Assembly (NCBI GenBank): GCA_964551315.1
Contig: CAZKCM010000001.1
Location: forward strand, 1-64,000
Source of the DNA: Virgifigura sp964551315
Lineage (GTDB): Bacteria > Pseudomonadota > Alphaproteobacteria > Dongiales > Dongiaceae
Length of the DNA: 64,000 bases
Reading direction: 5' to 3'
Part shown: positions 8,993 to 17,291 of the stretch, piece after piece
How positions within the stretch are numbered: the stretch's first letter is position 1
Layout of the letters: each line of letters opens with the position of its first letter
The notes under the pieces: model-generated
The model's input: only the letters and a program-made list of their open reading frames with translations
The model's database searches: none
What the model was told of the DNA's origin: nothing
Made by a program: the position numbers and the translations under genes

Positions 8993-9417
8993 CGACGCGG
9001 CGGAACGGCGCGGCCGTCCGGCGGCAGGTGGTCGTCGGACAGCTTCTCGATGCGGTAGCGCGAAAGCGCATCGTCGACGGTCGCCCAGGCGAGACGCTGC
9101 CACTCGGCCTTCGCCGCCTCGTAGGAGTCGAAGGGGCCGAACCACTGCTCGCGCGTGCCTTCCGCCGGCTCGGCGAAATGCGTGTCCTTGTAGGTGCCGC
9201 CGACGACCCAGTAATGCTGCGCCGCCTCTTCCTTGTCTTCCTCGATGCGGTAGCGGGTGTTGGCATCGTCGACGGTCGCCCAGGCGAGACGCTGCCACTC
9301 GGCCTTCGCCGCCTCGTAGGAGTCGAAGGGGCCGATGCGCTGCTCCGGCCCGCCGCCGACGATCTCGTCGAAGTCGGTATCCGTGTATTCCCCGCCGACC
9401 ACCCAGTATCGCGCCAT
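8989..9417 (-). CDS. DUF4170 protein with an internal tandem duplication
   Basis: This 142-residue protein carries two DUF4170 domains in a row (about residues 3-60 and 68-125), each with YWVVGG.Y.DT, a GPFDSYEAAKAEW core and a WATVDDA..RYRIE ending. Single-domain DUF4170 proteins are around 70-80 residues and of unknown function; they are widespread in alphaproteobacteria, often near lipid A genes. The two domains share a perfect 73-base stretch, so the duplication is recent or kept alike by gene conversion. The start at 9417 is the only one directly before the first domain. The gene overlaps the next by 4 bases. Confidence 0.85.
   Translation of the reverse strand: MARYWVVGGEYTDTDFDEIVGGGPEQRIGPFDSYEAAKAEWQRLAWATVDDANTRYRIEEDKEEAAQHYWVVGGTYKDTHFAEPAEGTREQWFGPFDSYEAAKAEWQRLAWATVDDALSRYRIEKLSDDHLPPDGRAVPPRR
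9068..9335. repeat. 73-bp perfect direct repeat inside the DUF4170 gene
   Basis: Bases 9068-9140 and 9263-9335 are identical, with a 195-base (65-codon) period. The repeat encodes the GPFDSYEAAKAEWQRLAWATVDDA core of each domain, so the period keeps the frame. Confidence 0.95.
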
Positions 9418-9514
9418 GATGTTCGAGTCGCTCCTGCCTGATTGCGCCCGCCGCATGCCCGGATGCCTGTCACCACCGCATTGCACCGCGCGGCGCCGCC
9501 TGTATAGTCGAGAT

Positions 9515-10258
9515 ATGCCGAAGACGCCAAGAATCGAGCCGGAGCATTTCCGGCAAGTTTACGAACGCCTCAAATCCCCCGTATCCCGATACGACTGCGG
9601 CCGGCATTGCGCGCCGCTCAACGGCGGCGAGCCGGTCTGCTGCTCGACGCAGAACGCCGTGCCGGTCGTGGAGAAGGCGGAATGGCAGCTGCTCCGGTCC
9701 CGCACGAACATGTGGCGCCGCTTCAAGCCTTACGACGCGGCGACCCGTCGCATCGTGGACGACCTGCCCCGCGACTGCGTTGCCGTCACCTGCCGCGGCG
9801 CCCGCCATTGCGAGCGCGACAACCGGAGCCTGGCCTGCCGCGCCTTCCCCTTTGCCCCCTACCTCACCCGGGACGGGGAGTTCATCGGCCTTGCCTATTA
9901 CTGGATCTTCGAGGACCGCTGCTGGGTGATCTCCAACCTGCAGGTCGTCGACCGCACCTTCGTTGAGGAGTTCGTGTCCGCCTACGAGTTCCTATTCGAC
10001 GCAGACCCGGACGAGCGCAAGACCTTCCACGACCATTCGGCGACCATGCGCCGCGTCTTCTCGCGATGGAATCGCGCCATCCCGCTGGTCGGCCGCGACG
10101 GCGGCTATTTCAAGGTCCTGCCGCGCGGCCGCGGCATCGTGCCGCTCGATCCCGCGAAGCTGCCGAAGCATGGCCCCTACAAGTCGGAGCGCGCCTATCG
10201 CCGCGCCGTCAAGGAAGCGGGCGGCACGCCGCCGGAGGATGCGGCCGACGCCAGATAG
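9515..10258 (+). CDS. Cysteine-rich YkgJ-like metal-binding protein
   Basis: This 247-residue soluble protein has a cysteine pattern like YkgJ-family (zinc/iron-chelating) proteins: C28, C32, C42, C43, C88, C93, C99 and C108, the last in the typical ACRAFPFAPY ending. The family is thought to bind a metal ion or cluster; its biological role is unknown. The ATG at 9515 begins just before the domain; the longer upstream frame is the shadow of the divergent DUF4170 gene, which starts 97 bases away. It converges on the beta-lactamase gene with 14 bases between stops. Confidence 0.75.
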   Translation: MPKTPRIEPEHFRQVYERLKSPVSRYDCGRHCAPLNGGEPVCCSTQNAVPVVEKAEWQLLRSRTNMWRRFKPYDAATRRIVDDLPRDCVAVTCRGARHCERDNRSLACRAFPFAPYLTRDGEFIGLAYYWIFEDRCWVISNLQVVDRTFVEEFVSAYEFLFDADPDERKTFHDHSATMRRVFSRWNRAIPLVGRDGGYFKVLPRGRGIVPLDPAKLPKHGPYKSERAYRRAVKEAGGTPPEDAADAR

Positions 10259-10272
10259 CGGTGCGGCAACAG

Positions 10273-11100
10273 CTAAAGCACGCCCAACCGGGCCAGCAAC
10301 GACCGCCCGATGGCAATGCGCTTCGGCGCGTCCTCGACCGAGGGCATGTCGATGTTGAGGGCGAAGGCGTAGATCTTGCCGTCGCGGTCCACCCAGCCCG
10401 TCCACCAGCCGATCGACGGCTCGGTGCCGGCGAGCCACCCGGTCTTGCCGTAGAGGACCGCGTCGCCCGCCTGCTCCAGGCGGAGGATGTCGCGAACGAT
10501 GAACTGGCTGCGCGCCGAGACGGGCAGGTCGCCCCGGGCCAGGCGGGCGACGAACCGGGCCTGCTCGAGCGCGCTGATCGCGAGCGGCCCGTCGAGCCAG
10601 AAACGGTCCACCACCGCGCCGATCTCGCGGTTGCCGTAGTCGAGGCGGTCGATCATGGCGCGCATGCGCTCCAGGCCAATGCGCCGCGCGATCTCCTGAT
10701 AGACGGGCACGTTCGAGACCTTGATCGCTTCGCGCATGTTCATGTCCCGCTCCCACGCCTCGACCGGCTGCGGCTTGCGGCCATAAGGGACGACCTCAGT
10801 CTCGTCCGCGACCGCGCCGGTCTCCAGCGCGATCAGGCTGTTCGCGATCTTGAAGGTGGAGGCCGGGGCATAGCGGCGGTTCGCCCGCTCGCCGTTCACG
10901 ACGGTGATCCGTTCGGCGGCGACGTCGTAGAGAACGAAGGTGCCCCGGACGCCCTGTTCGTCGAAGACCGCCCGCAGGTCCGGCCGTTCCTCCACCGAGG
11001 CGGCATCGGCCGTCCCGGCGAAGGCGAGGCAGGCGACCAGCGTGGCCGCCCCACCGATGAAACGACGACGAGCCAGCGTCAGGCACGACGGATGAGGCAT
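10273..11100 (-). CDS. Class D (OXA-type) beta-lactamase with Tat signal
   Basis: This 275-residue serine beta-lactamase hydrolyses beta-lactams through an acyl-enzyme. All class D landmarks are present: S81-TFK-K84 with the nucleophilic Ser and the Lys that is carboxylated in the family, S129-N-V131, Y155-G-N157, FWLDG with W168, and K219-T-G221. The N-terminus has a twin-arginine type signal (ARRRFIGGAA, then a hydrophobic run to about residue 33), pointing to export of the folded protein. The start at 11100 follows GGGAG. No resistance genes, integron or transposase lie beside it and it sits among ordinary genes, so it looks like a resident chromosomal gene. Its spectrum cannot be predicted. 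Confidence 0.9.
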   Translation of the reverse strand: MPHPSCLTLARRRFIGGAATLVACLAFAGTADAASVEERPDLRAVFDEQGVRGTFVLYDVAAERITVVNGERANRRYAPASTFKIANSLIALETGAVADETEVVPYGRKPQPVEAWERDMNMREAIKVSNVPVYQEIARRIGLERMRAMIDRLDYGNREIGAVVDRFWLDGPLAISALEQARFVARLARGDLPVSARSQFIVRDILRLEQAGDAVLYGKTGWLAGTEPSIGWWTGWVDRDGKIYAFALNIDMPSVEDAPKRIAIGRSLLARLGVL

Positions 11101-11215
11101 CGAGGGACTCCCAAGGGGTGGCGAGAAAGTCGTGGGTCGGACGGTCGGACCGACAGCCGGTTGCCTAACGGCCGATTGTGGCGATTGCGTGAACGCCTTT
11201 CGCCCCCTGTCCTTC

Positions 11216-11280
11216 GAACCATGGAGACACGGGGGCCGCGGCGTAGTATTCCCTCCGTGTTTCCGCGCCTCCGTGATTGA
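11216..11280. repeat. Possible dispersed intergenic repeat (CCTCCGTG type)
   Basis: Between the beta-lactamase gene and ubiD the octamer CCTCCGTG occurs at 11252-11259 and 11268-11275, with a related ACACGGGGG stretch upstream at 11227-11235. From memory this resembles the CACGGAGG-rich intergenic repeats seen in many proteobacterial genomes. Only one copy is in this window, so dispersal cannot be shown. Confidence 0.3.
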
Positions 11281-11292
11281 GTCCTCGTTCCG

Positions 11293-12801
11293 ATGGCCTA
11301 CACCTCCCTCCGCGACTTCATCGACCGGCTCGAACGCGAGAAGCGGCTGGTTCGCGTGTCCGCGCCGGTGAGCCCGGTGCTGGAGATGACCGAGATCCAG
11401 ACGCGCCTTCTGGCCGAGGGCGGGCCCGCGGTGCTGTTCGAGACCGTCGTGGGAGACGACGGCCGAACCTACGACATGCCGGTGCTGGTCAACCTGTTCG
11501 GCACGGTGGAACGGGTCGCCTGGGGCATGAACCGGGAACCGGCGCAGCTTCGCGAGGTCGGTGAGACACTCGCCTTCCTGAAGCAGCCGGAGCCACCCGG
11601 CGGCTGGCGCGAGGCGCTGGACCTCCTGCCGCTGCTCCGGACCGTGATGGCGATGAAGCCACGCACGGTCGGCTCCGGCCCGGCGCAGGAGGTGGTGCTG
11701 AGAGGCGACGAGGTCGATCTGTCCCGCCTGCCGATCCAGACCTGCTGGCCGGGCGAGCCGGCGCCGCTCATCACCTGGCCGCTCGTCGTGACCCGGGGTC
11801 CGGGGAAGCGTCGCGAGGACGACTTCAACCTCGGCATCTACCGCATGCAGGTGGTGAGCCGGAACCAGACGCTGATGCGCTGGCTGAAGCACCGCGGCGG
11901 CGCGCAGCACCACGCCCGCTGGAAGGCGGAGAAGACGGAGCCGCTGCCGGCCGCAGCGGTGATCGGTGCCGATCCGGGCACGATCCTGGCCGCCGTTACG
12001 CCGGTGCCCGACACGCTCTCGGAATACCAGTTCGCCGGCCTTCTGCGCGGGGCGAAGGTGGAGCTGGTCGACTGCAAGACGGTGCCGCTCAAGGTGCCGG
12101 CGCAGGCGGAGATCGTGCTCGAGGGCCATGTGTCGCTGACCGACTACCGCGACGAGGGGCCCTATGGCGACCACACCGGCTACTACAACGCGGTCGAGCC
12201 CTTCCCCGTCTTCACCGTCAGCGCGATCACCATGCGGCGGCAGCCGATCTACCTCTCGACCTTCACCGGCCGGCCGCCGGACGAGCCCTCGGTGCTGGGC
12301 GAGGCGCTCAACGAGGTGTTCATCCCCCTGCTCACCCAACAGTTCCCGGAGATCGTCGATTTCTGGCTGCCGCCCGAAGGCTGCTCCTACCGCATCGCCG
12401 TGGTCTCGATGCGGAAGGCCTATCCCGGCCACGCCAAGCGGGTGATGATGGGCGTCTGGTCCTTCCTGCGGCAGTTCATGTACACGAAGTTCGTCATCGT
12501 CGTGGACGACGACATCGATGCACGCGACTGGAAGGACGTGATGTGGGCGATCTCCACCCGCATGGACCCGGCGCGCGACATCACCGTCGTCGAGAACACG
12601 CCGATCGACTACCTTGACTTCGCGAGCCCGGAGAGCGGCCTCGGCGGCAAGATCGGCCTCGACGCAACCAACAAGCTGCCGCCGGAGACCAAGCGCGAGT
12701 GGGGCCGCAAGATCCGCATGACCGACGCGGTGATCGAGGAAGTCACGCGGAGATGGGCGGAATACGGCCTGCCGGGGAGCGGACGGCCGATCTGGAAGTA
12801 A
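11293..12801 (+). CDS. ubiD: UbiD-family decarboxylase
   Basis: This 502-residue protein is a full-length member of the UbiD family, prenylated-FMN-dependent (de)carboxylases. In ubiquinone synthesis UbiD decarboxylates 3-polyprenyl-4-hydroxybenzoate. Family features seen are the N-terminal LRDFIDRLEREKRLVRV, the central NLGIYRMQV...MRWLKHRGGAQH flavin-site region, the EGHVSLTDYRDEGPYGDHTGYYN motif and the DDDIDARDWKDVMWA segment near the C-terminus. The start ATG is at 11293, divergent from the beta-lactamase gene. With ubiA in the same window a ubiquinone role is likely, but UbiD relatives also act on aromatic acids, and no ubiX is in the window. Confidence 0.9.
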   Translation: MAYTSLRDFIDRLEREKRLVRVSAPVSPVLEMTEIQTRLLAEGGPAVLFETVVGDDGRTYDMPVLVNLFGTVERVAWGMNREPAQLREVGETLAFLKQPEPPGGWREALDLLPLLRTVMAMKPRTVGSGPAQEVVLRGDEVDLSRLPIQTCWPGEPAPLITWPLVVTRGPGKRREDDFNLGIYRMQVVSRNQTLMRWLKHRGGAQHHARWKAEKTEPLPAAAVIGADPGTILAAVTPVPDTLSEYQFAGLLRGAKVELVDCKTVPLKVPAQAEIVLEGHVSLTDYRDEGPYGDHTGYYNAVEPFPVFTVSAITMRRQPIYLSTFTGRPPDEPSVLGEALNEVFIPLLTQQFPEIVDFWLPPEGCSYRIAVVSMRKAYPGHAKRVMMGVWSFLRQFMYTKFVIVVDDDIDARDWKDVMWAISTRMDPARDITVVENTPIDYLDFASPESGLGGKIGLDATNKLPPETKREWGRKIRMTDAVIEEVTRRWAEYGLPGSGRPIWK

Positions 12802-12873
12802 CGCACAAGGATCTTCGGCGCTCGCGGCCGGCCAGACGGCGAGTCGAGGCGGACGCCAAATGCGGAGGGAAGA

Positions 12874-13398
12874 ATGCGAGCGATCTTCACGGCGGCCCTT
12901 GCCGCCCTTCTGAGCACGGTCGTCACGCTTCCGGTGCTGGCCGAGGAACCAAGGCCCATCGCCGTGTTCCCCATCGAGCTCCTGGACACCAGCGGGGAAG
13001 GTCTCAAGCCGGAGCAGGCCAGACGTCTCGAACTCGCCACCCGCACGCTCGTCCGACAGCTTGAGGGAACGGGACGCTATCGCGCCGTCGATCTGGAGCC
13101 GTTTGCCGATGAGGTCGCGGCGACCGCCCCCCGCTATGCCTGCGGCGGGTGCTGGCGGGACGTGGCGCGGAAGGCGGGGGCCGACATGGCCGTCATCGCG
13201 GCCGTGCACAAGGTCTCCACCCTGATCTCGACCATCAGCATCCTGATCGCCGATCTCGAGACCGATACCTACGTCGCCCGCGCGGACGGCCAGTTTCGCG
13301 GGGAAACCGACGAGGCCTATGTCCGGGCCTTGGAGTTCCTCGTGCCCGAGCGGCTGAGGACGAAGGATCCGGCGGCCGGCGCCCAAAATCCGGGTTGA
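12874..13398 (+). CDS. Secreted DUF2380/DUF3280-like protein
   Basis: This 174-residue protein begins with a clear signal peptide ending around LPVLAEE (residue 23). The mature part starts with the family-like phrase IAVFPIELLDTSGEG, followed by a helix of charged residues and a CGGC pair (near residues 90-93). It matches my recollection of DUF2380/DUF3280 periplasmic proteins, of unknown function. A strong GGAGGGAAG ribosome binding site precedes the ATG at 12874. The last codons overlap the -35 box of the leucine leader promoter. Confidence 0.7.
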   Translation: MRAIFTAALAALLSTVVTLPVLAEEPRPIAVFPIELLDTSGEGLKPEQARRLELATRTLVRQLEGTGRYRAVDLEPFADEVAATAPRYACGGCWRDVARKAGADMAVIAAVHKVSTLISTISILIADLETDTYVARADGQFRGETDEAYVRALEFLVPERLRTKDPAAGAQNPG

Positions 13399-13423
13399 CC
13401 ATCGCCGGACACTCACCTAGCTT
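13395..13423 (+). promoter_or_regulatory. Sigma-70-like promoter of the leuA leader
   Basis: TTGACC at 13395-13400 and TAGCTT at 13418-13423 are separated by exactly 17 bases. Transcription should start about 7 bases after the -10 box, at or next to the ATG of the leader peptide at 13431, so the leader would be read from an almost leaderless RNA. Confidence 0.65.
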
Positions 13424-13430
13424 TGCATCC

Positions 13431-13487
13431 ATGCAAGCAGCGCACGCAACGGTTTTCGGGCTTCGACTTCTAAGCCCGGCGTCCTGA
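13431..13487 (+). CDS. Leucine leader peptide (attenuator)
   Basis: This 18-codon frame reads MQAAHATVFGLRLLSPAS and stops at 13485-13487. The three leucines in LRLL use CTT, CTT and CTA, codons rare in this GC-rich sequence, which is the signature of a regulatory leader. It overlaps the 5' arm of a terminator-like hairpin (13475-13498) and lies upstream of leuA. When charged tRNA-Leu is scarce, ribosomes would stall at these codons and alter folding so that leuA is transcribed. No ribosome binding site is present, consistent with a start at the RNA 5' end. Confidence 0.7.
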   Translation: MQAAHATVFGLRLLSPAS

Positions 13488-13511
13488 GGGACGTCGGGGT
13501 TTCGTCGTTTG
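13475..13511 (+). terminator. Attenuator hairpin upstream of leuA
   Basis: A 10-bp stem (13475-13484 with 13489-13498, one G-U pair) with a 4-base loop overlaps the leader stop codon and is followed by the T-rich tail TTTCGTCGTTT. It can act as the terminator of the leucine attenuator. Bases 13512-13713 hold no further gene; a GC-rich inverted repeat near 13586-13610 may be the alternative structure. Confidence 0.65.
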
Positions 13512-13713
13512 TCCATCAACCGTTTGGTGCGTTGTTCCATGCGATCTCCACGGATCTTCCAGGCTCTTTCTCTCCTGCGACTTAGCGGCGGCCGTCGAGC
13601 CTGAGCGGCCGCTCGGCGGCTGTATGCCGGCCGCAATCGCAGCATCAGCAGCACCGATAACCGCCCCGCACCGCTTTGCCGTCGGGGCGCATGGAGAGAA
13701 GGAGACCCCGCCC

Positions 13714-15411
13714 ATGACCGTCATGCCCGCCCACAAGTACCGACCGTTCCCGCCGGTCGACCTGCCCGACCGACAATGGCCCAGCCGCGTGATCGATCGC
13801 GCGCCGATCTGGTGCAGCGTCGATCTGCGCGACGGCAACCAGGCACTGATCGAGCCGATGGGGCCGGACCGCAAGCGGCAGATGTTCGACCTTCTGGTCC
13901 GGATGGGCTTCAAGGAAATCGAGGTCGGCTTCCCCAGCGCCTCGCAGACCGATTTCGACTTCGTCCGGATGCTGATCGAGGAGGACCTGGTGCCCGAAGA
14001 CGTCACCATCCAGGTCCTGACCCAGGCGCGCGAGGAGCTCATCCGCCGCACGTTCGAGGGAATCCGCGGCGCCCGGCGGGCGATCGTGCACCTCTACAAC
14101 TCGACCTCGACGCTGCAGCGGCGCGTCGTGTTCGGCCTCGACCGTGCGGGCATCACCGAAATCGCCGTCAAGGGCACGAGGCTGGTCAAGGCCTGCGCGG
14201 CGGAGCTGCCGGACACAGAGGTCGTGTTCCAGTATTCGCCCGAGAGCTTCACCGGCACCGAGCTCGACTACGCCGTCGAGATCTGCGAGGCCGTCATGGA
14301 CGTGTGGGAGCCGACGCCGGAGCGCCGGATGATCCTGAACCTGCCCTCTACGGTGGAGATGGCGACGCCCAACGTCTTCGCCGACCAGATCGAATGGTTC
14401 GGCCGCAACATCCGCGACCGCGACTGCTTCGTCCTCAGCGTCCATCCGCACAACGACCGCGGCACCGGCGTCGCCGCGGCGGAGCTGGCGCTGATGGCGG
14501 GGGCGGAGCGCGTCGAGGGCACGCTGCTCGGCAACGGCGAGCGGACGGGCAATGTCGACGTCGTCACGCTGGCGCTCAACATGCTGACGCAAGGGGTCGA
14601 CCCGGGCCTCGTCATCACCGACATCAACGAGATCGTCCGGACCGTGGAGCACTGCAACCAGCTCCCCGTCCACCCGCGCCATCCCTATGCCGGCGATCTG
14701 GTCTTCACTGCCTTCTCCGGCTCGCACCAGGACGCGATCAAGAAGGGGCTGGCCGCGCAGGCGAAAAGCAACAGCGGGCTGTGGGAGGTGCCCTACCTGC
14801 CGATCGACCCGGGCGACCTGGGGCGCAGCTACGAGGCGGTGATCCGGATCAACAGCCAGTCGGGCAAGGGCGGCATCGCCTATGTCCTGGAGCAGGGGCA
14901 CGGGCTTCGGCTTCCGCGCCGTCTCCAGATCGAGTTCAGCCAGGTCATCCAGCGCATCGCCGACGAGACCGGCAAGGAGCTGCAGCCCGGCGACATCTGG
15001 AAGAGCTTCGAGCAGGAGTATCTCGCCGAGGACGCCCCCCTCGCCTTCGTCGAGCACCGCACCGTACCCGACGCCCACGCCAGCGAGCTGCGCCGCCTGA
15101 CGGCCGTCATCCGCGAGAACGGGACGGAGCGGACCATCGAAGGCCGCGGCAACGGCCCGATCGACGCCTTCGTCGACGCTCTTCGGACCGGCCTCGGCGA
15201 CGCGATCCGCATCGTCGATTACGGCGAGCACGCCGTCGGCCAGGGCGCGAACGCCACGGCGGCGGCCTATGTCGAGATCCAGACCGCCGACGGCACCTCG
15301 CTCTTCGGCGTCGGCCTGCACCCGAACATCGTGACCGCGTCGCTCAAGGCCGTGACCAGCGCCGTCAACCGCGCCCGGCGGCGGGCCCAGGGGGCCTCCC
15401 GGACGGGCTGA
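13714..15411 (+). CDS. leuA: 2-isopropylmalate synthase LeuA
   Basis: This 565-residue enzyme condenses acetyl-CoA with 2-ketoisovalerate, the first step of leucine synthesis. The catalytic TIM barrel shows SVDLRDGNQAL near the N-terminus, the HPHNDRGTG metal-binding motif, and GNGERTGNVD; the C-terminal part is the leucine-binding regulatory domain (VDYGEHAVGQGANATAAAYVEI). The length is that of the long LeuA class of about 560 residues. The ATG at 13714 follows AGAAGGAG. Two control layers are visible: feedback through the C-terminal domain and the leader peptide/attenuator 200-300 bases upstream. Confidence 0.96.
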   Translation: MTVMPAHKYRPFPPVDLPDRQWPSRVIDRAPIWCSVDLRDGNQALIEPMGPDRKRQMFDLLVRMGFKEIEVGFPSASQTDFDFVRMLIEEDLVPEDVTIQVLTQAREELIRRTFEGIRGARRAIVHLYNSTSTLQRRVVFGLDRAGITEIAVKGTRLVKACAAELPDTEVVFQYSPESFTGTELDYAVEICEAVMDVWEPTPERRMILNLPSTVEMATPNVFADQIEWFGRNIRDRDCFVLSVHPHNDRGTGVAAAELALMAGAERVEGTLLGNGERTGNVDVVTLALNMLTQGVDPGLVITDINEIVRTVEHCNQLPVHPRHPYAGDLVFTAFSGSHQDAIKKGLAAQAKSNSGLWEVPYLPIDPGDLGRSYEAVIRINSQSGKGGIAYVLEQGHGLRLPRRLQIEFSQVIQRIADETGKELQPGDIWKSFEQEYLAEDAPLAFVEHRTVPDAHASELRRLTAVIRENGTERTIEGRGNGPIDAFVDALRTGLGDAIRIVDYGEHAVGQGANATAAAYVEIQTADGTSLFGVGLHPNIVTASLKAVTSAVNRARRRAQGASRTG

Positions 15412-15470
15412 CCGGGCGCGCCTCCTTCGCCATAGAGACGCCGTAAATCCGCCGCAGGCTATGATCGCAT

Positions 15471-15514
15471 CGGGGATGCGACCGGCCGCGGCGGTCGCGC
15501 CGTCGGCATCCCCG
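15471..15514 (+). other. Strong nested hairpin between leuA and the DUF4153 gene
   Basis: A perfect 9-bp outer stem (15471-15479 with 15506-15514) encloses a 5-bp inner stem (15480-15484 with 15492-15496). It lies 59 bases after the leuA stop and 20 bases before the next ATG. With no T-run it may be a Rho-dependent end structure of leuA or may affect translation of the next gene. Confidence 0.4.
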
Positions 15515-15533
15515 GCTTGGGGGGACGACGGCC

Positions 15534-17291
15534 ATGAGCGACGCGATGGGGAGAGAAGAGAGCCGAGCGGACCCGCGGGGGCACTGGCCGTCACGGGCCG
15601 TGCTGCTGGCGCTCGGGCTGCTCCAGGGCCTTGCGGCGATGGTTCTGGCGCAGCTGCCGCCGAACCCGCGGGCACCCGCGACCGAGGCGGCCGCGATGTT
15701 CGTCATGACCGCCGGCGTCTTCATCCAGATGACCTGGCCGATGGCGGGGCCAATGCCGTCGCCGCGGTGGGGCGCGATTCGGACCCTGGCGGTGGCCGCC
15801 GGGGTGGCACTCCTTCCCGCGCTGAGCCTGTACTGGACGGCGGTGCATTGGGCGGGTGCCGACGCACCCTGGGCCTGGTTCATGCTGCCGCTGGCCGCGT
15901 TCTTCGCGCTGCCCTATGTCCAGGAGGTCGGCCGCGGCGACCCCGCGCCCTCCGGGCACCGGGCGCTGTATGCCGGGATGGTCGAGAACGGGCTGATCCT
16001 CGCCGCCGCCGGAGCCACGCTCGTTCTCTATACGGCCCTTCTGGTATTGTGGGCGGCGCTGTTCGGCCTGCTTGGCATTCACGAGGTCTCGCGCTTTCTT
16101 TTGAGCGAGACCTTTGCCGCGCCGACGGGCGGCCTGATGTGGGCGGCGGGCCTGATCCTCGCGCGGGAAAGCTCGACCCTGCTTCGCTGGCTCCGGCAGT
16201 TCGCGCAGATGCTGGCGCGAATCATGCTGCCCCTGGCGGTCGTCATCGGTGCGAGCTTCTTCGCCGCGCTGCCCTTCACCGGCCTGGCACCTCTCTGGGA
16301 CGCCGCGGGCGGCTCACGCCTGCTGCTGACCATCGCGGTCATCCTGGTGCTGTTCATCAACGCCGTCTATCAGGACGGGACTGTACCTCAGCCCGCCTGG
16401 CAGCGCCGAATCGTCGAGGCCGGAGCGGCGATGGTCCTGCTAGCCGCGGGCCTCGCCGTCTATGGCACGTCGCTGCGGATCCTGCAGCACGGCCTGACGC
16501 CGGAGCGCGTCCTGCTGCTGACGAGCGTGGCGGTTGCCCTGCTGGTCGGCATCGGCTACGGCGCGGCGGCCCTGCCGGTCGGCAGCGCGTGGTTCGGATT
16601 CGCACAGCGGGTCAACGGGCTGGCGGTGCCGCTGATCGCCTTCCTGCTGCTCGCCCTCGCCGGCCCGCTGCTCGACCCGGTCCGGCTCAGCGCCTGGGAC
16701 CAGCACCGCCGGCTGGTCAGCGGCACGATCCCGGCCGAAAAGTTCGACTACGGCTATCTCTGGTTCCGGCTCGGAGAGGCCGGGCGGGCGCGGATCGCGG
16801 CGCTTGAGGCGCTGGAGGACCATCCGCAGATCGAGGCCATCCGCGCCGGGATCGCCGAGGCCAAGTCCTTCGAGACCTACTACGCCTGGACCGCGCGGAA
16901 CGCGACCGGCCTGCGGGGCAGAAGGCTGCCGACGCCGACGGGTGAGAAACCCCTCGACGAGCCCGTCGCTGGCCCGGCGGCGACCGTGACGCGCTCCGCC
17001 GCATTCAACGGCACCGGCCAATGGGACGCGGTCGCGATCGCCACCGTTGCCGGGGCCGGCGCGAAGGTCCACTGGATCAGCGAACCCTATGAATGGACGG
17101 TCGGCGACTCGCCGGCGATCCTGGTTCCGCTCGGGCACAAACTGAGGGTAAGTTACCTGGAGGACGGCATGATCCAATTCGTGGAACTGTCGGCCGGCGA
17201 CGTTCTCAGGGGCGAACCGGGCGTGGCGTTCCGGCTCCATCCGGATTCGCCGACCCATATCCTGGTGCTGGAGGAGGAAGCCGAACGATGA
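15534..17291 (+). CDS. DUF4153 multi-pass membrane protein
   Basis: This 585-residue protein has about ten or more hydrophobic segments over the first 400 residues, then a soluble C-terminal region that contains the family-like stretch EKFDYGYLWFRLGEAGRARI. It fits the DUF4153 family, whose function is unknown. The ATG at 15534 is used; a second ATG four codons on is possible. Its stop overlaps the start of the GNAT gene (ATGA), so the two are translated together. Confidence 0.75.
   Translation: MSDAMGREESRADPRGHWPSRAVLLALGLLQGLAAMVLAQLPPNPRAPATEAAAMFVMTAGVFIQMTWPMAGPMPSPRWGAIRTLAVAAGVALLPALSLYWTAVHWAGADAPWAWFMLPLAAFFALPYVQEVGRGDPAPSGHRALYAGMVENGLILAAAGATLVLYTALLVLWAALFGLLGIHEVSRFLLSETFAAPTGGLMWAAGLILARESSTLLRWLRQFAQMLARIMLPLAVVIGASFFAALPFTGLAPLWDAAGGSRLLLTIAVILVLFINAVYQDGTVPQPAWQRRIVEAGAAMVLLAAGLAVYGTSLRILQHGLTPERVLLLTSVAVALLVGIGYGAAALPVGSAWFGFAQRVNGLAVPLIAFLLLALAGPLLDPVRLSAWDQHRRLVSGTIPAEKFDYGYLWFRLGEAGRARIAALEALEDHPQIEAIRAGIAEAKSFETYYAWTARNATGLRGRRLPTPTGEKPLDEPVAGPAATVTRSAAFNGTGQWDAVAIATVAGAGAKVHWISEPYEWTVGDSPAILVPLGHKLRVSYLEDGMIQFVELSAGDVLRGEPGVAFRLHPDSPTHILVLEEEAER

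Noticed and set aside
10273..11100. Beta-lactamase gene as part of a mobile resistance element
   Set aside because: No transposase, integrase, attC-like site or change in base composition was seen around it.
13645..15675. Long minus-strand open frame opposite leuA
   Set aside because: Shadow of leuA; no recognisable domain and unnatural composition.
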